A stretch of DNA of 64,000 nt, taken from Proteobacteria bacterium 005FR1. GTDB lineage: Bacteria > Pseudomonadota > Gammaproteobacteria > Pseudomonadales > Cellvibrionaceae. This document shows positions 1-7,686 of this stretch, in pieces. A model generated the notes under the pieces. The model did no database searches. It saw only the letters and a list, made by a program, of their open reading frames with translations, and was not told the DNA's origin. The position numbers were made by a program, and so were the translations under genes. The stretch spans positions 862,977 through 926,976 of the forward strand of contig WACF01000001.1 of assembly GCA_026192395.1 (NCBI GenBank), in the 5' to 3' direction. Numbering within the stretch: position 1 is the first letter of the stretch; each line of letters begins with the position of its first letter.

Positions 1-972
1 CCAGCGGTGACTCACCGCCGCCACGTCGAAATGCGAACGGGCAAACTCGCCCAGTTCCTCGAAATGCCCTTCCCCCAGGTCGCCGTGGCCGGTCTCGTGT
101 TTCTGGCCGACTACCACGATGTAGGGCTGCCCCTCGTGTTCATAGCTGCGCACGGAATGGAATCCGTCCAGCGTCCAGAAAATACCACGAGGAAATTCAC
201 CGTCCGTACTGTTCAATGGCGCGGCGATGCCATGCTCGCGATAGACCTCCATTTCCGCCTGCAGCATGCTGATGCCCTTGGGGGTATGGGTGGCGAAAAC
301 CACCTGGCCGGCTCTGACCACCGCACCGTCCGCGGTTGTCACCTTGCCTTCCGCGGCATCTACCTCAGCTACCGGGCTGTGTTCGAAGATCAACCCGCCC
401 TCGTGCTGCACGGCCTTGGCAAGTCCATAGCAGTATTCCAGTGGATTGTACTGAGCCTGATTTTCAATGCGCAGAACACGGCGCAGCGACATGCCCAAGC
501 CATGCGGTCGATCCACGATCTCCGCCTGGAGCCCCGCTGCAACGGAGACCTCATATTCTTCTTCCAGCGTCTTGCCGTAGTGATCGACATTGCTCTGAAT
601 GCAGAAGTGCAGAGGACGCCGTTCGAAATGGCAGTGACCTGCCAGGCGCTCTACGTTGCGCTGGATGTCGTCCAGCGCCTGACGACGCAGTGCGACCACC
701 TTGTTGACCGTATCCTGATCCCATTTCTTGCGAATGCCGGCAAGTCCGTTGGACACGGTGCTGTAGAGATTGCCGGTGGACCCGCCACTGCTGCCCGAGC
801 CGACCGTATGGGATTCGATCACCGCCACCCTTTCGCCGGCGTCGCAGAGGATCAAGGCGGTTGCGAGCCCGGTAAGGCCGCCCCCGATGATGGCTACATC
901 CACGTCGGTCGATCCCTCTAGACGGGGAAACGTGGCAGGAGCAGGTCCGGCGAGGTTCCATACAGCGCTCAT
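1..972 (-). CDS. FAD-dependent oxidoreductase, DAO family (partial, C-terminus off the window)
   Basis: The reading frame is open on the minus strand from ATG at 972 to the window edge, 324 codons with no stop, so the C-terminus is missing. Upstream AGAAGGGA is a good ribosome site. Residues about 26-60 form a Rossmann nucleotide-binding motif (VAIIGGGLTGLATA, then a VIE strand end), followed by GSGSSGGSTGN, a layout typical of the DAO family of glycine/D-amino acid oxidase-like flavoproteins. These oxidise amines or amino acids, or act as FAD domains of Rieske-linked enzymes. Whether a Rieske domain follows cannot be seen. Several antisense frames lie on the other strand but lack family resemblance. 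The substrate is unknown. Confidence 0.85.
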   Translation of the reverse strand, partial: MSAVWNLAGPAPATFPRLEGSTDVDVAIIGGGLTGLATALILCDAGERVAVIESHTVGSGSSGGSTGNLYSTVSNGLAGIRKKWDQDTVNKVVALRRQALDDIQRNVERLAGHCHFERRPLHFCIQSNVDHYGKTLEEEYEVSVAAGLQAEIVDRPHGLGMSLRRVLRIENQAQYNPLEYCYGLAKAVQHEGGLIFEHSPVAEVDAAEGKVTTADGAVVRAGQVVFATHTPKGISMLQAEMEVYREHGIAAPLNSTDGEFPRGIFWTLDGFHSVRSYEHEGQPYIVVVGQKHETGHGDLGEGHFEELGEFARSHFDVAAVSHRW

Positions 973-1567
973 GGCATTCCCTTCTGATTGTTTACGTCCG
1001 CCGTCTGGAAGCGGGGGCGTTATCCGGCCGAATTTTATACGGCCGACATCCAGCAGAGACACTGAGGGCGAGGAAGCGGTTCCGGCCTCGACCGGGACAA
1101 GGCGCCAGTTTGCGGTGCGGAGACTGGCAAAGGAAATTGAGGCGTAAAAGCTTCGCTCAAACGCATAATTTACAAGCCGCGAGAGTAAGAAGGTGCCACG
1201 GGTGGAGGGGCCTGCCCTCGGCACTTGCGGAGGGAGCAAGCAGATTGACTACAGGACAACCAGATCAGTTTGGCGTGCCTGCCAAAACTGCTGACCGATT
1301 GATCGAAGATGAGCCGGAACTCGTCAATCTCGCGGCTCAGGTCGGGTCGGCTCGCAATTTGCAGACTAGCGGATCAGACACAGGGGAGACCCTCTGTGGA
1401 ACACAACACAGGGATAAGTCAGGTTACAAGCGACAGCCATGTGCCGCCCGCAGGGAGCAGCGAATCATTTATGCGGCACAGGCAAGGCGCACAAGCAGCG
1501 AAAGGCCGGGCCTTCCGCCAGCGCCACGCCAAAAGCGAAGAAATACATACAATGGGGAGACATACCA
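973..1567. other. Intergenic region between divergent genes
   Basis: No convincing gene was found. Frames here have no signal sequence or recognisable family. It must hold the promoters of the oxidoreductase (leftward) and of the sortase-like pair (rightward). A weak sigma-54-like element (CGGCACAGGCAAGGCG, 1474-1489) has the right GG-N10-GC spacing and lies 80 bases before the rightward gene, but its -12 box is poor. Confidence 0.4.
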
Positions 1568-2344
1568 GTGTTTAAAAGGTTCGCAGGTGATTCGACAGGG
1601 AGACGGCGCGAACCCCTGTCTTCAAGGGACTTATCCAAAAATCTTCCAATCGCGGCGATTCTGCTGGCGTCGCCAATCGTCTTCGGATCGTCGCTCGCCG
1701 CTGCCGACGTGGGCCTGCCCAGCTATGAGAGCCCAGTGCAGGAAAGCAACGACCCGCAGCACGCCGCTGGGCAGTTTGTGGTAAAGCAAATCAGCCACGG
1801 TGCCGATGCTGACGCAACGCCCCTCACCTGCGGAGAGGCCACTGATCAAAACGGAAGCGCGCTGGATTTTGCGCCTCCGGCGGATCAACGCGTAGAGCAA
1901 TGGGAGACACTCGCCTCCGAGGACTCGGAAGACGCGCACGCGAGAATTCCCGTTTATATCAACGGCAATCTGGCCGCCCTGCGTACCGGCAAGGCAGTCA
2001 GCGCCATTGACGCAATTACCATCCAGGGACGGACACTACTGCTCAGTTACGACAAGGACTACTTCAATCGCCTGCAGGCGATCCGTCCCCGGGACAAGCT
2101 GTTGGTGCAGACCCAACAGTCGCTTCGACAATATCAGGTGACCCGCGCTGAGATCACTCAGGCGGGATTGGAAGCGGAGACGCCGGCCTCGGAGGACACC
2201 CTGACCCTGGCCGCGTGCTATCCCTTCCAGCCGGTGGGCAACGCGCCTTTGCTCTACGTGGTAAACGCACGCCCTTTCCCGGCCGCCCTGCCCCATCACT
2301 CGGCAACGGAAGAAGGAGGTAGTTATGAAACTGTTAATTTCTAG
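1568..2344 (+). CDS. Secreted sortase-like protein with degenerate active site
   Basis: The start is GTG at 1568, preceded by GGGGAGA at about nine bases; an ATG far upstream at 1439 has no such site. The 258-residue product has a basic N-terminus and a hydrophobic segment at about 27-46 (signal or anchor). The C-terminal half resembles class D / proteobacterial sortases: a TLTLAACYPF motif carries the nucleophile cysteine (C217), and the flanking strands QYQVTRAEIT and APLLYVVNAR fit the fold. The catalytic histidine of the usual GHRD motif appears replaced (SYDKDYF, Y161) and the arginine of the last strand is leucine. So I see a sortase fold with one of three catalytic residues, probably not a normal transpeptidase. 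It overlaps the next gene by 20 bases and is probably co-translated with it. Confidence 0.7.
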   Translation: MFKRFAGDSTGRRREPLSSRDLSKNLPIAAILLASPIVFGSSLAAADVGLPSYESPVQESNDPQHAAGQFVVKQISHGADADATPLTCGEATDQNGSALDFAPPADQRVEQWETLASEDSEDAHARIPVYINGNLAALRTGKAVSAIDAITIQGRTLLLSYDKDYFNRLQAIRPRDKLLVQTQQSLRQYQVTRAEITQAGLEAETPASEDTLTLAACYPFQPVGNAPLLYVVNARPFPAALPHHSATEEGGSYETVNF

Positions 2345-2696
2345 TCTGACCGCGGCGCTTCTCGCCCTGGGATCCCAGGCCCTGTTCGCACAGGGGCAGT
2401 CCCCGGCGTTCGTCGGAGAACTGGAGGAGGACCAGATCCGCGGCGTGGTAGTGGAGGTCAGCCCGGGCAAGGACTCGCTGACGGTGGAAACCACCGAGGT
2501 GGGTGAAAAGCTGGATGTCCCAACCAACGAAATGGTGACCTTCGAGATCAGTGAGGACACCTATGTGCAGGACAGCCTGCGTTCGACCATTCTCGACTTG
2601 CTCCGCAATGTCCAGGTTGGCGATGTTGTTCGCCTGGAGTTCGATCCCGAGAATCAGGAGATGATTCGGGACGTCCAGGAAGAAGAGAAGCAGTAA
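2325..2696 (+). CDS. Small secreted protein of unknown function
   Basis: 123 residues with a clear signal peptide (MKLLISSLTAALLALGSQALFA, cleavage probably after AQA/FA-Q near residue 22). The mature part is acidic, rich in beta-type alternation (IRGVVVEVSP, DSLTVETT, GDVVRLEFD) and ends in a charged tail; this resembles a small OB- or SH3-like barrel, but no family is recognised. A strong GAAGGAGG site lies just before the ATG, inside the end of the sortase-like gene, so the two are one operon closed by the terminator at 2717. It could be the partner or target of the sortase-like protein, but no sorting motif (LPXTG-like) is seen. Confidence 0.75.
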   Translation: MKLLISSLTAALLALGSQALFAQGQSPAFVGELEEDQIRGVVVEVSPGKDSLTVETTEVGEKLDVPTNEMVTFEISEDTYVQDSLRSTILDLLRNVQVGDVVRLEFDPENQEMIRDVQEEEKQ

Positions 2697-2716
2697 GGTT
2701 CCTGGAAAGCCGACCG

Positions 2717-2748
2717 AAAATGGCGCTGCTCCGGCAGCGCCATTTTTT
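2717..2748 (+). terminator. Rho-independent terminator
   Basis: A 13-base perfect stem (AAAATGGCGCTGC with its complement) around a TCCG loop ends in a run of seven T. It lies 20 bases after the stop codon of the small secreted protein and ends the two-gene operon. Confidence 0.92.
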
Positions 2749-2813
2749 TATGCCCAGTTAGAGCTTGTAGCCGATGCAGTCGCGATATAACGGAGGGTGA
2801 AGAGGAGAACCGA

Positions 2814-2830
2814 GCCCGCCGGCGGCGGGC
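2814..2830 (-). terminator. Possible hairpin terminator of the 67-codon gene
   Basis: Perfect GCCCGCC / GGCGGGC stem with a three-base loop, 14 bases after the stop of the leftward gene. The minus-strand sequence after it is only mildly T-rich, so termination is uncertain. Confidence 0.4.
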
Positions 2831-2843
2831 CTTGGAAGGATGA

Positions 2844-3047
2844 TCAGATACGCGCGCTCAGCTGCTGCTGGCGTTCCTGGCGCTTGCGCGCTTCCGCCTG
2901 GAAGTCAACGGGCGTGGAATCAACGCCAGCCCTGCGCCGATGCTGCTGAGGCTGAAATTTGGCTTCAGTCACACCGACGGCATTGCCGCCGATCTCGAGG
3001 ATCATCTTCTGGTGACCGAATGCGTTTGCGAGTAATGGGAACTTCAT
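2844..3047 (-). CDS. Small protein of unknown function (67 aa)
   Basis: ATG at 3047 with GAAGGGA nine bases before it. The N-terminal third (MKFPLLANAFGHQKMILEIG) is moderately hydrophobic; the C-terminal part is polar and Gln/Arg-rich. No family is recognised. Support comes from the ribosome site and from a near-consensus sigma-54 promoter 172 bases upstream (3219-3234) pointing at it, the same arrangement seen before several stress-type genes in this window. An opposite-strand frame over the same bases has no ribosome site and is rejected. Confidence 0.6.
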   Translation of the reverse strand: MKFPLLANAFGHQKMILEIGGNAVGVTEAKFQPQQHRRRAGVDSTPVDFQAEARKRQERQQQLSARI

Positions 3048-3218
3048 TGTTATCCCTTCGTGTGTAATGCGATTGTTTTCGGCAACCGCTGATCATTCAC
3101 AGTTTTAGCAGACAAGTGTTTCAGGATTCTTGCAATCGACACTTGCTGTCCCGAACGGTGAACTGTTCCGTTCTGGCAATCGCCCGCCTGTACGGCTGGG
3201 CCGAGATCGCATTACCGG

Positions 3219-3234
3219 TGCAAGGCATGTGCCA
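3219..3234 (-). promoter_or_regulatory. Sigma-54 (-24/-12) promoter candidate
   Basis: Minus-strand TGGCACATGCCTTGCA: TGGCA, six bases, TTGCA; GG and GC are separated by exactly ten bases, as in the RpoN consensus. Expected start of transcription is near 3207, giving a leader of about 160 bases to the small gene at 3047. Confidence 0.7.
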
Positions 3235-3386
3235 CAACACGGGCAAAGGGTGTAAATCGGCAAAGCCCTGATGGGCCGGAGGATCGGCACCGACAGCGAT
3301 CGCGCCGACAGAATTCCACGCGCCAGGGCCGATCATCCACACGTCACACGCTGCTTGTACATTGCAAATTGTTTACGGTTGAACGT

Positions 3387-3398
3387 GTAAGTTGTGCA
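3387..3398. promoter_or_regulatory. Candidate upstream activator site (shared 12-mer)
   Basis: GTAAGTTGTGCA, part of an imperfect inverted repeat (GTGTAA-GTT-GTGCAC), lies about 150 bases upstream of the sigma-54 element at 3219-3234. The same 12-mer with one change occurs at 15294-15305, upstream of another sigma-54 element. Role is inferred only from position and repetition. Confidence 0.3.
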
Positions 3399-3429
3399 CG
3401 GGCGAATGGTGCGTGGCGGCTGAATACGC

Positions 3430-4167
3430 TTAAGCCGTCGCCCGCAGCACCACGACGGGCTGCTCCGTGTCATAAAGCAGTGCACGCAGGCGCGCCGCAT
3501 CCAGCAGTCGGATTTGCCGGTGCCTCACGCGGATGAGATCGGCCGAATCGAAACGGGTGAGCAAGCGGCTGATTGTTTCCACCGCCAGACCCAGGTAGTT
3601 GGCGATGTCGTGCCGGGTCATGGTGAGTACAAATTCGCTGTGTGCCAGACCACGGCCTTCGAGATGAGCAGCCGTATCCAGAAGGAAATGCGCCAGCCGC
3701 TGTTCGGCGTAGAGCTTTCCAAGCACCAGCATGCGCTGCTTCTCCCGCGCCAGCTCGCTGGCGACCACCTTGAAAAACTGCTGGCGCAGACCCGCCGTAT
3801 TTGCGTGCAGACGCTCGAATTCGGCAAACGAAATTTCGCAGATACTGCTCGTTTCCAGCGCTTCCACGGTGTACGTCTGCATCCCCACTTCCATGCCATC
3901 GACGCCCAGTAGATCGCCGCGATAGTGAAAGCCGGTAATCTGCTGATTGCCATCCTCGGAGATGACATAGGCTTTTGCAGATCCCGATTGCACAATGTAC
4001 AGGGAGCGAAAGTCATCGCCCTGTGCGAACAGCCGCTCTCCCCTGCGCAGGACCCGGCGAGTGCCGGCGAGATTCTCAAAAGCTTCCCGCTCCTCGGTCG
4101 TGAGCTGGCAACAAAGGCAGTAGCTGACCGCCTGACAGCTGCGGCAGTCGCGTTTAGCGCCGCGCAT
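3430..4167 (-). CDS. fnr: FNR/Anr-type oxygen-responsive transcription regulator
   Basis: Global regulator that senses oxygen through a [4Fe-4S] cluster. The protein has the FNR cysteine set: C8-x2-C11-x5-C17 and a distal C110 in ALETSSICEI, matching E. coli C20, C23, C29 and C122. A cyclic-nucleotide-like beta barrel (about 30-130), dimer helix and winged helix follow; the recognition helix VETISRLLTRF is nearly identical to FNR, so the target should be TTGAT-N4-ATCAA. Start taken as ATG at 4167 because it gives the family's usual length (245 aa); an open frame extends further upstream without family resemblance. Two extra adjacent cysteines (C19, C20) are odd. It stands alone, facing away from no obvious target; no clear FNR box was found in this window. 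Confidence 0.93.
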   Translation of the reverse strand: MRGAKRDCRSCQAVSYCLCCQLTTEEREAFENLAGTRRVLRRGERLFAQGDDFRSLYIVQSGSAKAYVISEDGNQQITGFHYRGDLLGVDGMEVGMQTYTVEALETSSICEISFAEFERLHANTAGLRQQFFKVVASELAREKQRMLVLGKLYAEQRLAHFLLDTAAHLEGRGLAHSEFVLTMTRHDIANYLGLAVETISRLLTRFDSADLIRVRHRQIRLLDAARLRALLYDTEQPVVVLRATA

Positions 4168-4418
4168 GATGATGAACCTGCTCGGACTCGGTGGACGTCG
4201 GCCGCAAGGCCCTCGGGGCAAGTGATGAAGCATTCGGGACGTGCACGAAACCACCTCCTGGAATCTCTTCTTGTTGTCGGCAGTCGGCTGCGCTGACGTG
4301 AGATCTCATCGTTCTACGTGCATCCTGCGTGAAGGTCGGATCAACTTCGGCGGACGTCAATGCAAGATTCACTCCAGCCGGCGCCCGCTTCATTCTCCCC
4401 GCTTCTACGTGTCAGGGG

Positions 4419-5549
4419 TCACTCGCCTTGCAATTCGATTTCCACCTGACGCGTATCGTTATTGCGCCAGATTGTAAGCTCCACGACCTCGCCCACTTCA
4501 TGGCTCTCCAGTGTCGAGATAAGTTCTTGCACGGTTTTCACCTCTTCGCCGTCAATCGCCACGATCACATCGCCCGGAATCAGCCTGCCCTCCGGCGTTG
4601 CAGTGGCGGCCTGGAGTCCGGCCCGGGCTGCGGGCGAGTTGGGCTCGACCCGAAGGATCATCACGCCGTCCATTTCCAGCCGTTGCATCAATGCCTGGTT
4701 GATCGCCGGATCCACCTGTATACCCATGGTCGGACGTATGTAGCGGCCGTGAGAAATCAATTGCGGGACTACTTCGTTGACCACATCGACCGGAACCGCG
4801 AAGCCAATACCCGCGTAGGCGCCCGACGGACTGTAGATCGCGGTATTGATGCCGACCAGGCGCGCCGCGCTATCGAGGAGAGGACCACCGGAGTTGCCGG
4901 GATTGATGGCAGCATCGGTTTGAATCAGACCGCCAATGGACTGGCCATCCGGCCCCGCGGTTATGGTGCGGTCCAGCGCGGAAATCACCCCCGTGGTCAG
5001 GGTGTAATCCAGTCCGAAAGGATTCCCGATGGCGAAAACTTTCTGGCCCACCAGCAGATCCTCGCTGGTTCCGAGCGCCAGAGCCGGCGGCCGGTCGACG
5101 CGCACGTTGATCCGCAACACCGCGAGGTCATGCCGGGGACTGCGTCCGACCAGTGTGGCGGAGTAGCTGCGCCCGTCGTTGAGACGAACCGTTGCCTGCG
5201 ACGCGCCCATGATGACGTGATTGTTGGTGACGATATGGCCGCGATCATCCCAGATCAGCCCCGAACCCGTGCCTCGGGGAACCGAAAACACGTCCCGGGT
5301 CCAGAAGTCCGTGACCTCTTCAACCGTCGTGATGTACACAACCGACGGACTCGCGGTGCGAAAAACTTCAACCGCATTGCGCTCGTCGGGAGCAAGTTCA
5401 CCCCGGGCCAACACCGCGCGCGGCTCCGCATCCCGTCGTGCCAGCCAGCTTTCGAGCCATGGCAGGAATTGAATGAAGATCAGAATAAGAATAACCGCAC
5501 CGGTCAGCCAACGAACACGGTGCACAAAGGGATCCGGGCCTTCATTCAT
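4419..5549 (-). CDS. DegS/HtrA-like membrane-anchored serine protease
   Basis: Periplasmic trypsin-like protease of family S1C, anchored by one N-terminal membrane segment (about residues 15-38). Catalytic triad H111 (NNHV), D141 (HDLAVL), S220 (GNSGGP); a single PDZ domain follows (about 265-360). One PDZ and a membrane anchor fit DegS, which cleaves the anti-sigma factor RseA in the envelope stress response, rather than two-PDZ DegP/DegQ; length 376 aa is close to DegS. The ATG at 5549 is chosen; an in-frame TTG at 5585 would add 12 residues but has no good ribosome site. No rse or algU genes are adjacent. Confidence 0.9.
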   Translation of the reverse strand: MNEGPDPFVHRVRWLTGAVILILIFIQFLPWLESWLARRDAEPRAVLARGELAPDERNAVEVFRTASPSVVYITTVEEVTDFWTRDVFSVPRGTGSGLIWDDRGHIVTNNHVIMGASQATVRLNDGRSYSATLVGRSPRHDLAVLRINVRVDRPPALALGTSEDLLVGQKVFAIGNPFGLDYTLTTGVISALDRTITAGPDGQSIGGLIQTDAAINPGNSGGPLLDSAARLVGINTAIYSPSGAYAGIGFAVPVDVVNEVVPQLISHGRYIRPTMGIQVDPAINQALMQRLEMDGVMILRVEPNSPAARAGLQAATATPEGRLIPGDVIVAIDGEEVKTVQELISTLESHEVGEVVELTIWRNNDTRQVEIELQGE

Positions 5550-5678
5550 AAAACGCGAAAACTCTCTGAATTGGAATGGTCGCAATCAGCAACTGAAAAC
5601 CTATCTGAGCCTCAGCAATGATGAAATGTTTCACCTTGGGTGGTTCGCCCATCGAAGGCCGGGTGTTTAAACTGCTGA

Positions 5679-7295
5679 TCACCGCGCTGAATACTTGCTG
5701 ATCAGCTCCTCGGACAAGCCCTGCTTCACCGAGAAGTAGCCTTCCCAGGGATCAGAGTTCAGCTGCGACAAACGGCGGCGAATATTGGCGATGGTGTAGA
5801 CGTTGGCTGCACGGAGCCGCGGCAACTCCCGCCAGCTGACCGGCGTCGCAATCGGGCAATACTCCCGCGCTCTGCTTGCGTAGGGCGCGATGGCGGTCGC
5901 GCCGCGCTCATTGCGCAGCCAATCGATATAGATTTTTCCTTTGCGTTTGGCCTTGGAAGCGGTGGCCACGAATTGTTTCGGATCATCGCGGGCCAGCGCC
6001 TCGGCAAAGCCGCGGGCGAAGGCCTTCGCCGTTTGCCAGTCGGGTCCGCCAGCGGCGGGCTCCAGCGGAACGACGACGTGAATGCCTTTGCCGCCGGTCA
6101 GCATGGCAAAACTTTCCAGGCCTTCGCCTTTGAGGCGCCTACGCAGGTGCGCCGCCGCGCGCTTGACAGCGCCGAAAGACAGAGCTTCGTCAGGGTCGAG
6201 ATCGAAGATCAGCCGGTCGGGCTGCTCCAGTCGATCAATGGTCGATCCCCAGATATGCAGCTCCAGAGTGCCGACCTGGGCCGTACCGACCAGCCCGGCG
6301 TCATCTTCCACATAGACGTACTCTGCGGGCTTGCCACTGTTTTCGACGATATCCACCGACTTCAGCGACGCCGGAAGTCCTCTGCCGTGATGCTTCTGGA
6401 AAAAACATTTACTGCTCCGGCCGCGGGGACAGCGCACCAGAGTCAGTGGTCGTCTGGCGATATGTCGCAATAGCGGCTCCTGCACGGCCAACAGATACTC
6501 CGCCATCGCTCGCTTGGTGGTGCCCTGCGTTGGATAGAGAACCTTGTCCGGGCTGCTCAGCCGGACGCCCGCGAGAGTAGTCGCGCTGGCGTTCTGCTCG
6601 CGTCGTTTGTCGGCCTGCCTCGCTGCGGAGTTGCTCTTGGCAAGTCCGGCGCGTGATGTTTTTGTCGGGGTCGTTTTTTCTGAGCTCGCCGACGTGTGCT
6701 CACTTTCAGCAATGTCGTCGAGACAGCGATGACTGGCAACGCTGTCGGTCCATTTGGTCAGCGGATCGATCTCTGTATCCGCTTCCGAATCGTCTTCCTT
6801 TACCAATAACCACCGCTGCTTGCCGGAGCTGCTCCCGGTCTTGCCCATCCGCACCAGTGCGAAGCCGCCGCGCAGCCGTTCTCCCTCCAGTTCGAACTTG
6901 AGCACTCCACGCTTCAGGCCGTCGTGCGGGTCGTTACGCGGAATCCAGGCACCCCGATCCCAGATCAGCATCTCGCCACCACCGTACTCGTCTCTGGGAA
7001 TAGAACCTTCGAAGTACTGGTAATCTACGGGATGGTCCTCGGTGCGTACCGCCAGCCGCTTGTCCTTGGGATCGAGGCTCGGGCCCCGGGTAACGGCCCA
7101 GCTCTTCAGAACACCGTCGAGCTCCAGACGGAAATCAAAGTGCAGTTTGCGTGCGGCATGTTTCTGTATCACAAAGCTGTGGCTGCCGGGCGAGCTGGAA
7201 ACGCGACCGCGAGGTTCTCCGGTTCTGCGGAAATCCCGCTTGGCATTGTAGGTCGCCAGCGCATCATCGCGGTGGGCCGCGGTCCGGCTCGCCAT
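5679..7295 (-). CDS. LigD-like protein with phosphoesterase and polymerase domains, no ligase domain
   Basis: 538 residues. Residues about 36-165 are the LigD 3'-phosphoesterase domain, with H46, H52, D54, R56 and H88, the metal and catalytic set known from Pseudomonas LigD (same spacing). Residues about 166-245 are a Ser/Thr/Lys-rich linker. Residues about 246-530 are the LigD polymerase (archaeo-eukaryotic primase fold) with D365-x-D367, GGKGIH (H406) and D458. The ATP-dependent ligase domain that normally sits between them (Pseudomonas order PE-LIG-POL, about 840 aa) is absent, with no KxDG motif and no sign of a frameshift. Role: end cleaning and gap filling in non-homologous end joining or base repair. 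No Ku gene is in the window. GGAGAGGAGAAAG precedes the ATG. DUF3008 gene lies 12 bases upstream in the same direction. Confidence 0.92.
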   Translation of the reverse strand: MASRTAAHRDDALATYNAKRDFRRTGEPRGRVSSSPGSHSFVIQKHAARKLHFDFRLELDGVLKSWAVTRGPSLDPKDKRLAVRTEDHPVDYQYFEGSIPRDEYGGGEMLIWDRGAWIPRNDPHDGLKRGVLKFELEGERLRGGFALVRMGKTGSSSGKQRWLLVKEDDSEADTEIDPLTKWTDSVASHRCLDDIAESEHTSASSEKTTPTKTSRAGLAKSNSAARQADKRREQNASATTLAGVRLSSPDKVLYPTQGTTKRAMAEYLLAVQEPLLRHIARRPLTLVRCPRGRSSKCFFQKHHGRGLPASLKSVDIVENSGKPAEYVYVEDDAGLVGTAQVGTLELHIWGSTIDRLEQPDRLIFDLDPDEALSFGAVKRAAAHLRRRLKGEGLESFAMLTGGKGIHVVVPLEPAAGGPDWQTAKAFARGFAEALARDDPKQFVATASKAKRKGKIYIDWLRNERGATAIAPYASRAREYCPIATPVSWRELPRLRAANVYTIANIRRRLSQLNSDPWEGYFSVKQGLSEELISKYSAR

Positions 7296-7307
7296 CTTTC
7301 TCCTCTC

Positions 7308-7490
7308 CTAGTGTTTATGTTCTGGTTTGTTCTTCCGCTTGGTTTCCGCCATTTCTTCCAACTGCTTCTCCGACATGGATTCTTCCATGGACTTGGAAGC
7401 GCCTTTCAGCTTCGATTTCGGCATATCACCACGCTTGGCGGACAGCGCCGCACCAGCGGCCTTTTGTTGCGCTTTCGACTTCGCAGGCAT
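7308..7490 (-). CDS. DUF3008 family small basic protein
   Basis: 60 residues starting MPAKSKAQQKAAGAALSAKR and ending in a KRKNKPEHKH tail; this matches the DUF3008 family, small Lys-rich proteins widespread in proteobacteria and of unknown function. GGAGGTGAAT before the ATG at 7490 fixes the start; upstream in-frame codons lack family resemblance. It is first in a two-gene operon with the LigD-like gene, which hints at a nucleoid or DNA-protection context, but this is inference. A poor sigma-54-like element lies 40-55 bases upstream on the same strand. Confidence 0.85.
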   Translation of the reverse strand: MPAKSKAQQKAAGAALSAKRGDMPKSKLKGASKSMEESMSEKQLEEMAETKRKNKPEHKH

Positions 7491-7551
7491 ATTCACCTCC
7501 TTTGGACTAAGTGACACACAGAGCCCGGATGCAAAGATCAGTCCCCGAGAT

Positions 7552-7608
7552 CGAAAGTCGCCAGTCGCCCTAAAGCAGTCCACCGGTCAAAGCTGGAGAC
7601 TGGGGACT
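7552..7608. repeat. Degenerate GACTGGAGACT / AGTCGCC microrepeats
   Basis: AGTCGCCAGTCGCC followed by CTGGAGACTGGGGACTC. The same short words recur in other intergenic stretches (15160-15262, 15828-15842, 25607-25640, 49405-49527). Non-coding. Confidence 0.6.
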
Positions 7609-7622
7609 CACGTCCGCCCATT

Positions 7623-7638
7623 TGGAACACGCATTGCA
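7623..7638 (+). promoter_or_regulatory. Sigma-54 (-24/-12) promoter candidate
   Basis: TGGAACACGCATTGCA has GG-N10-GC and a perfect -12 TTGCA. It lies 49 bases before the sorbosone-dehydrogenase-like gene. The last 14 bases (GAACACGCATTGCA) are repeated in tandem at 7639-7652, so the -12 box is duplicated but the -24 GG is not. Confidence 0.6.
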
Positions 7639-7686
7639 GAACACGCATTGCAGAAGTCCCTGTAAATTGTTTCTGGATGACCGCGC

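Larger units (their letters stand above)
3048..3429. other. Intergenic region between fnr and the 67-codon gene
   Basis: No gene is supported; the frames present are short and unlike any family. The region contains the sigma-54 promoter candidate (3219-3234) and the candidate activator site (3387-3398) listed separately. A nearby AT-rich stretch (3360-3380) could be bendable DNA for IHF, but no clear IHF consensus is claimed. Confidence 0.4.

Noticed and set aside
7-921. Long plus-strand open frame over the left-edge gene
   Set aside because: It is antisense to a clear DAO-type flavoprotein frame that runs off the window without a stop; the antisense product has no recognisable motif.
1474-1489. 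Sigma-54-like element before the pseudo-sortase
   Set aside because: GG-N10-GC spacing is right and -24 is good, but -12 is AGGC; spacing alone is common in GC-rich DNA, so it was not listed as a promoter.
3105-3342. Short minus-strand frames between fnr and the 67-codon gene
   Set aside because: They overlap each other in different frames and span a promoter candidate; no support for either.
3430-4418. FNR box near fnr
   Set aside because: I looked for TTGAT-N4-ATCAA upstream of fnr and of the oxidase operon and found none convincing.
7530-7545. Minus-strand -24/-12-like element before the DUF3008 gene
   Set aside because: -12 is good (TTTGCA) but -24 is GGACTG; not distinct enough from chance.
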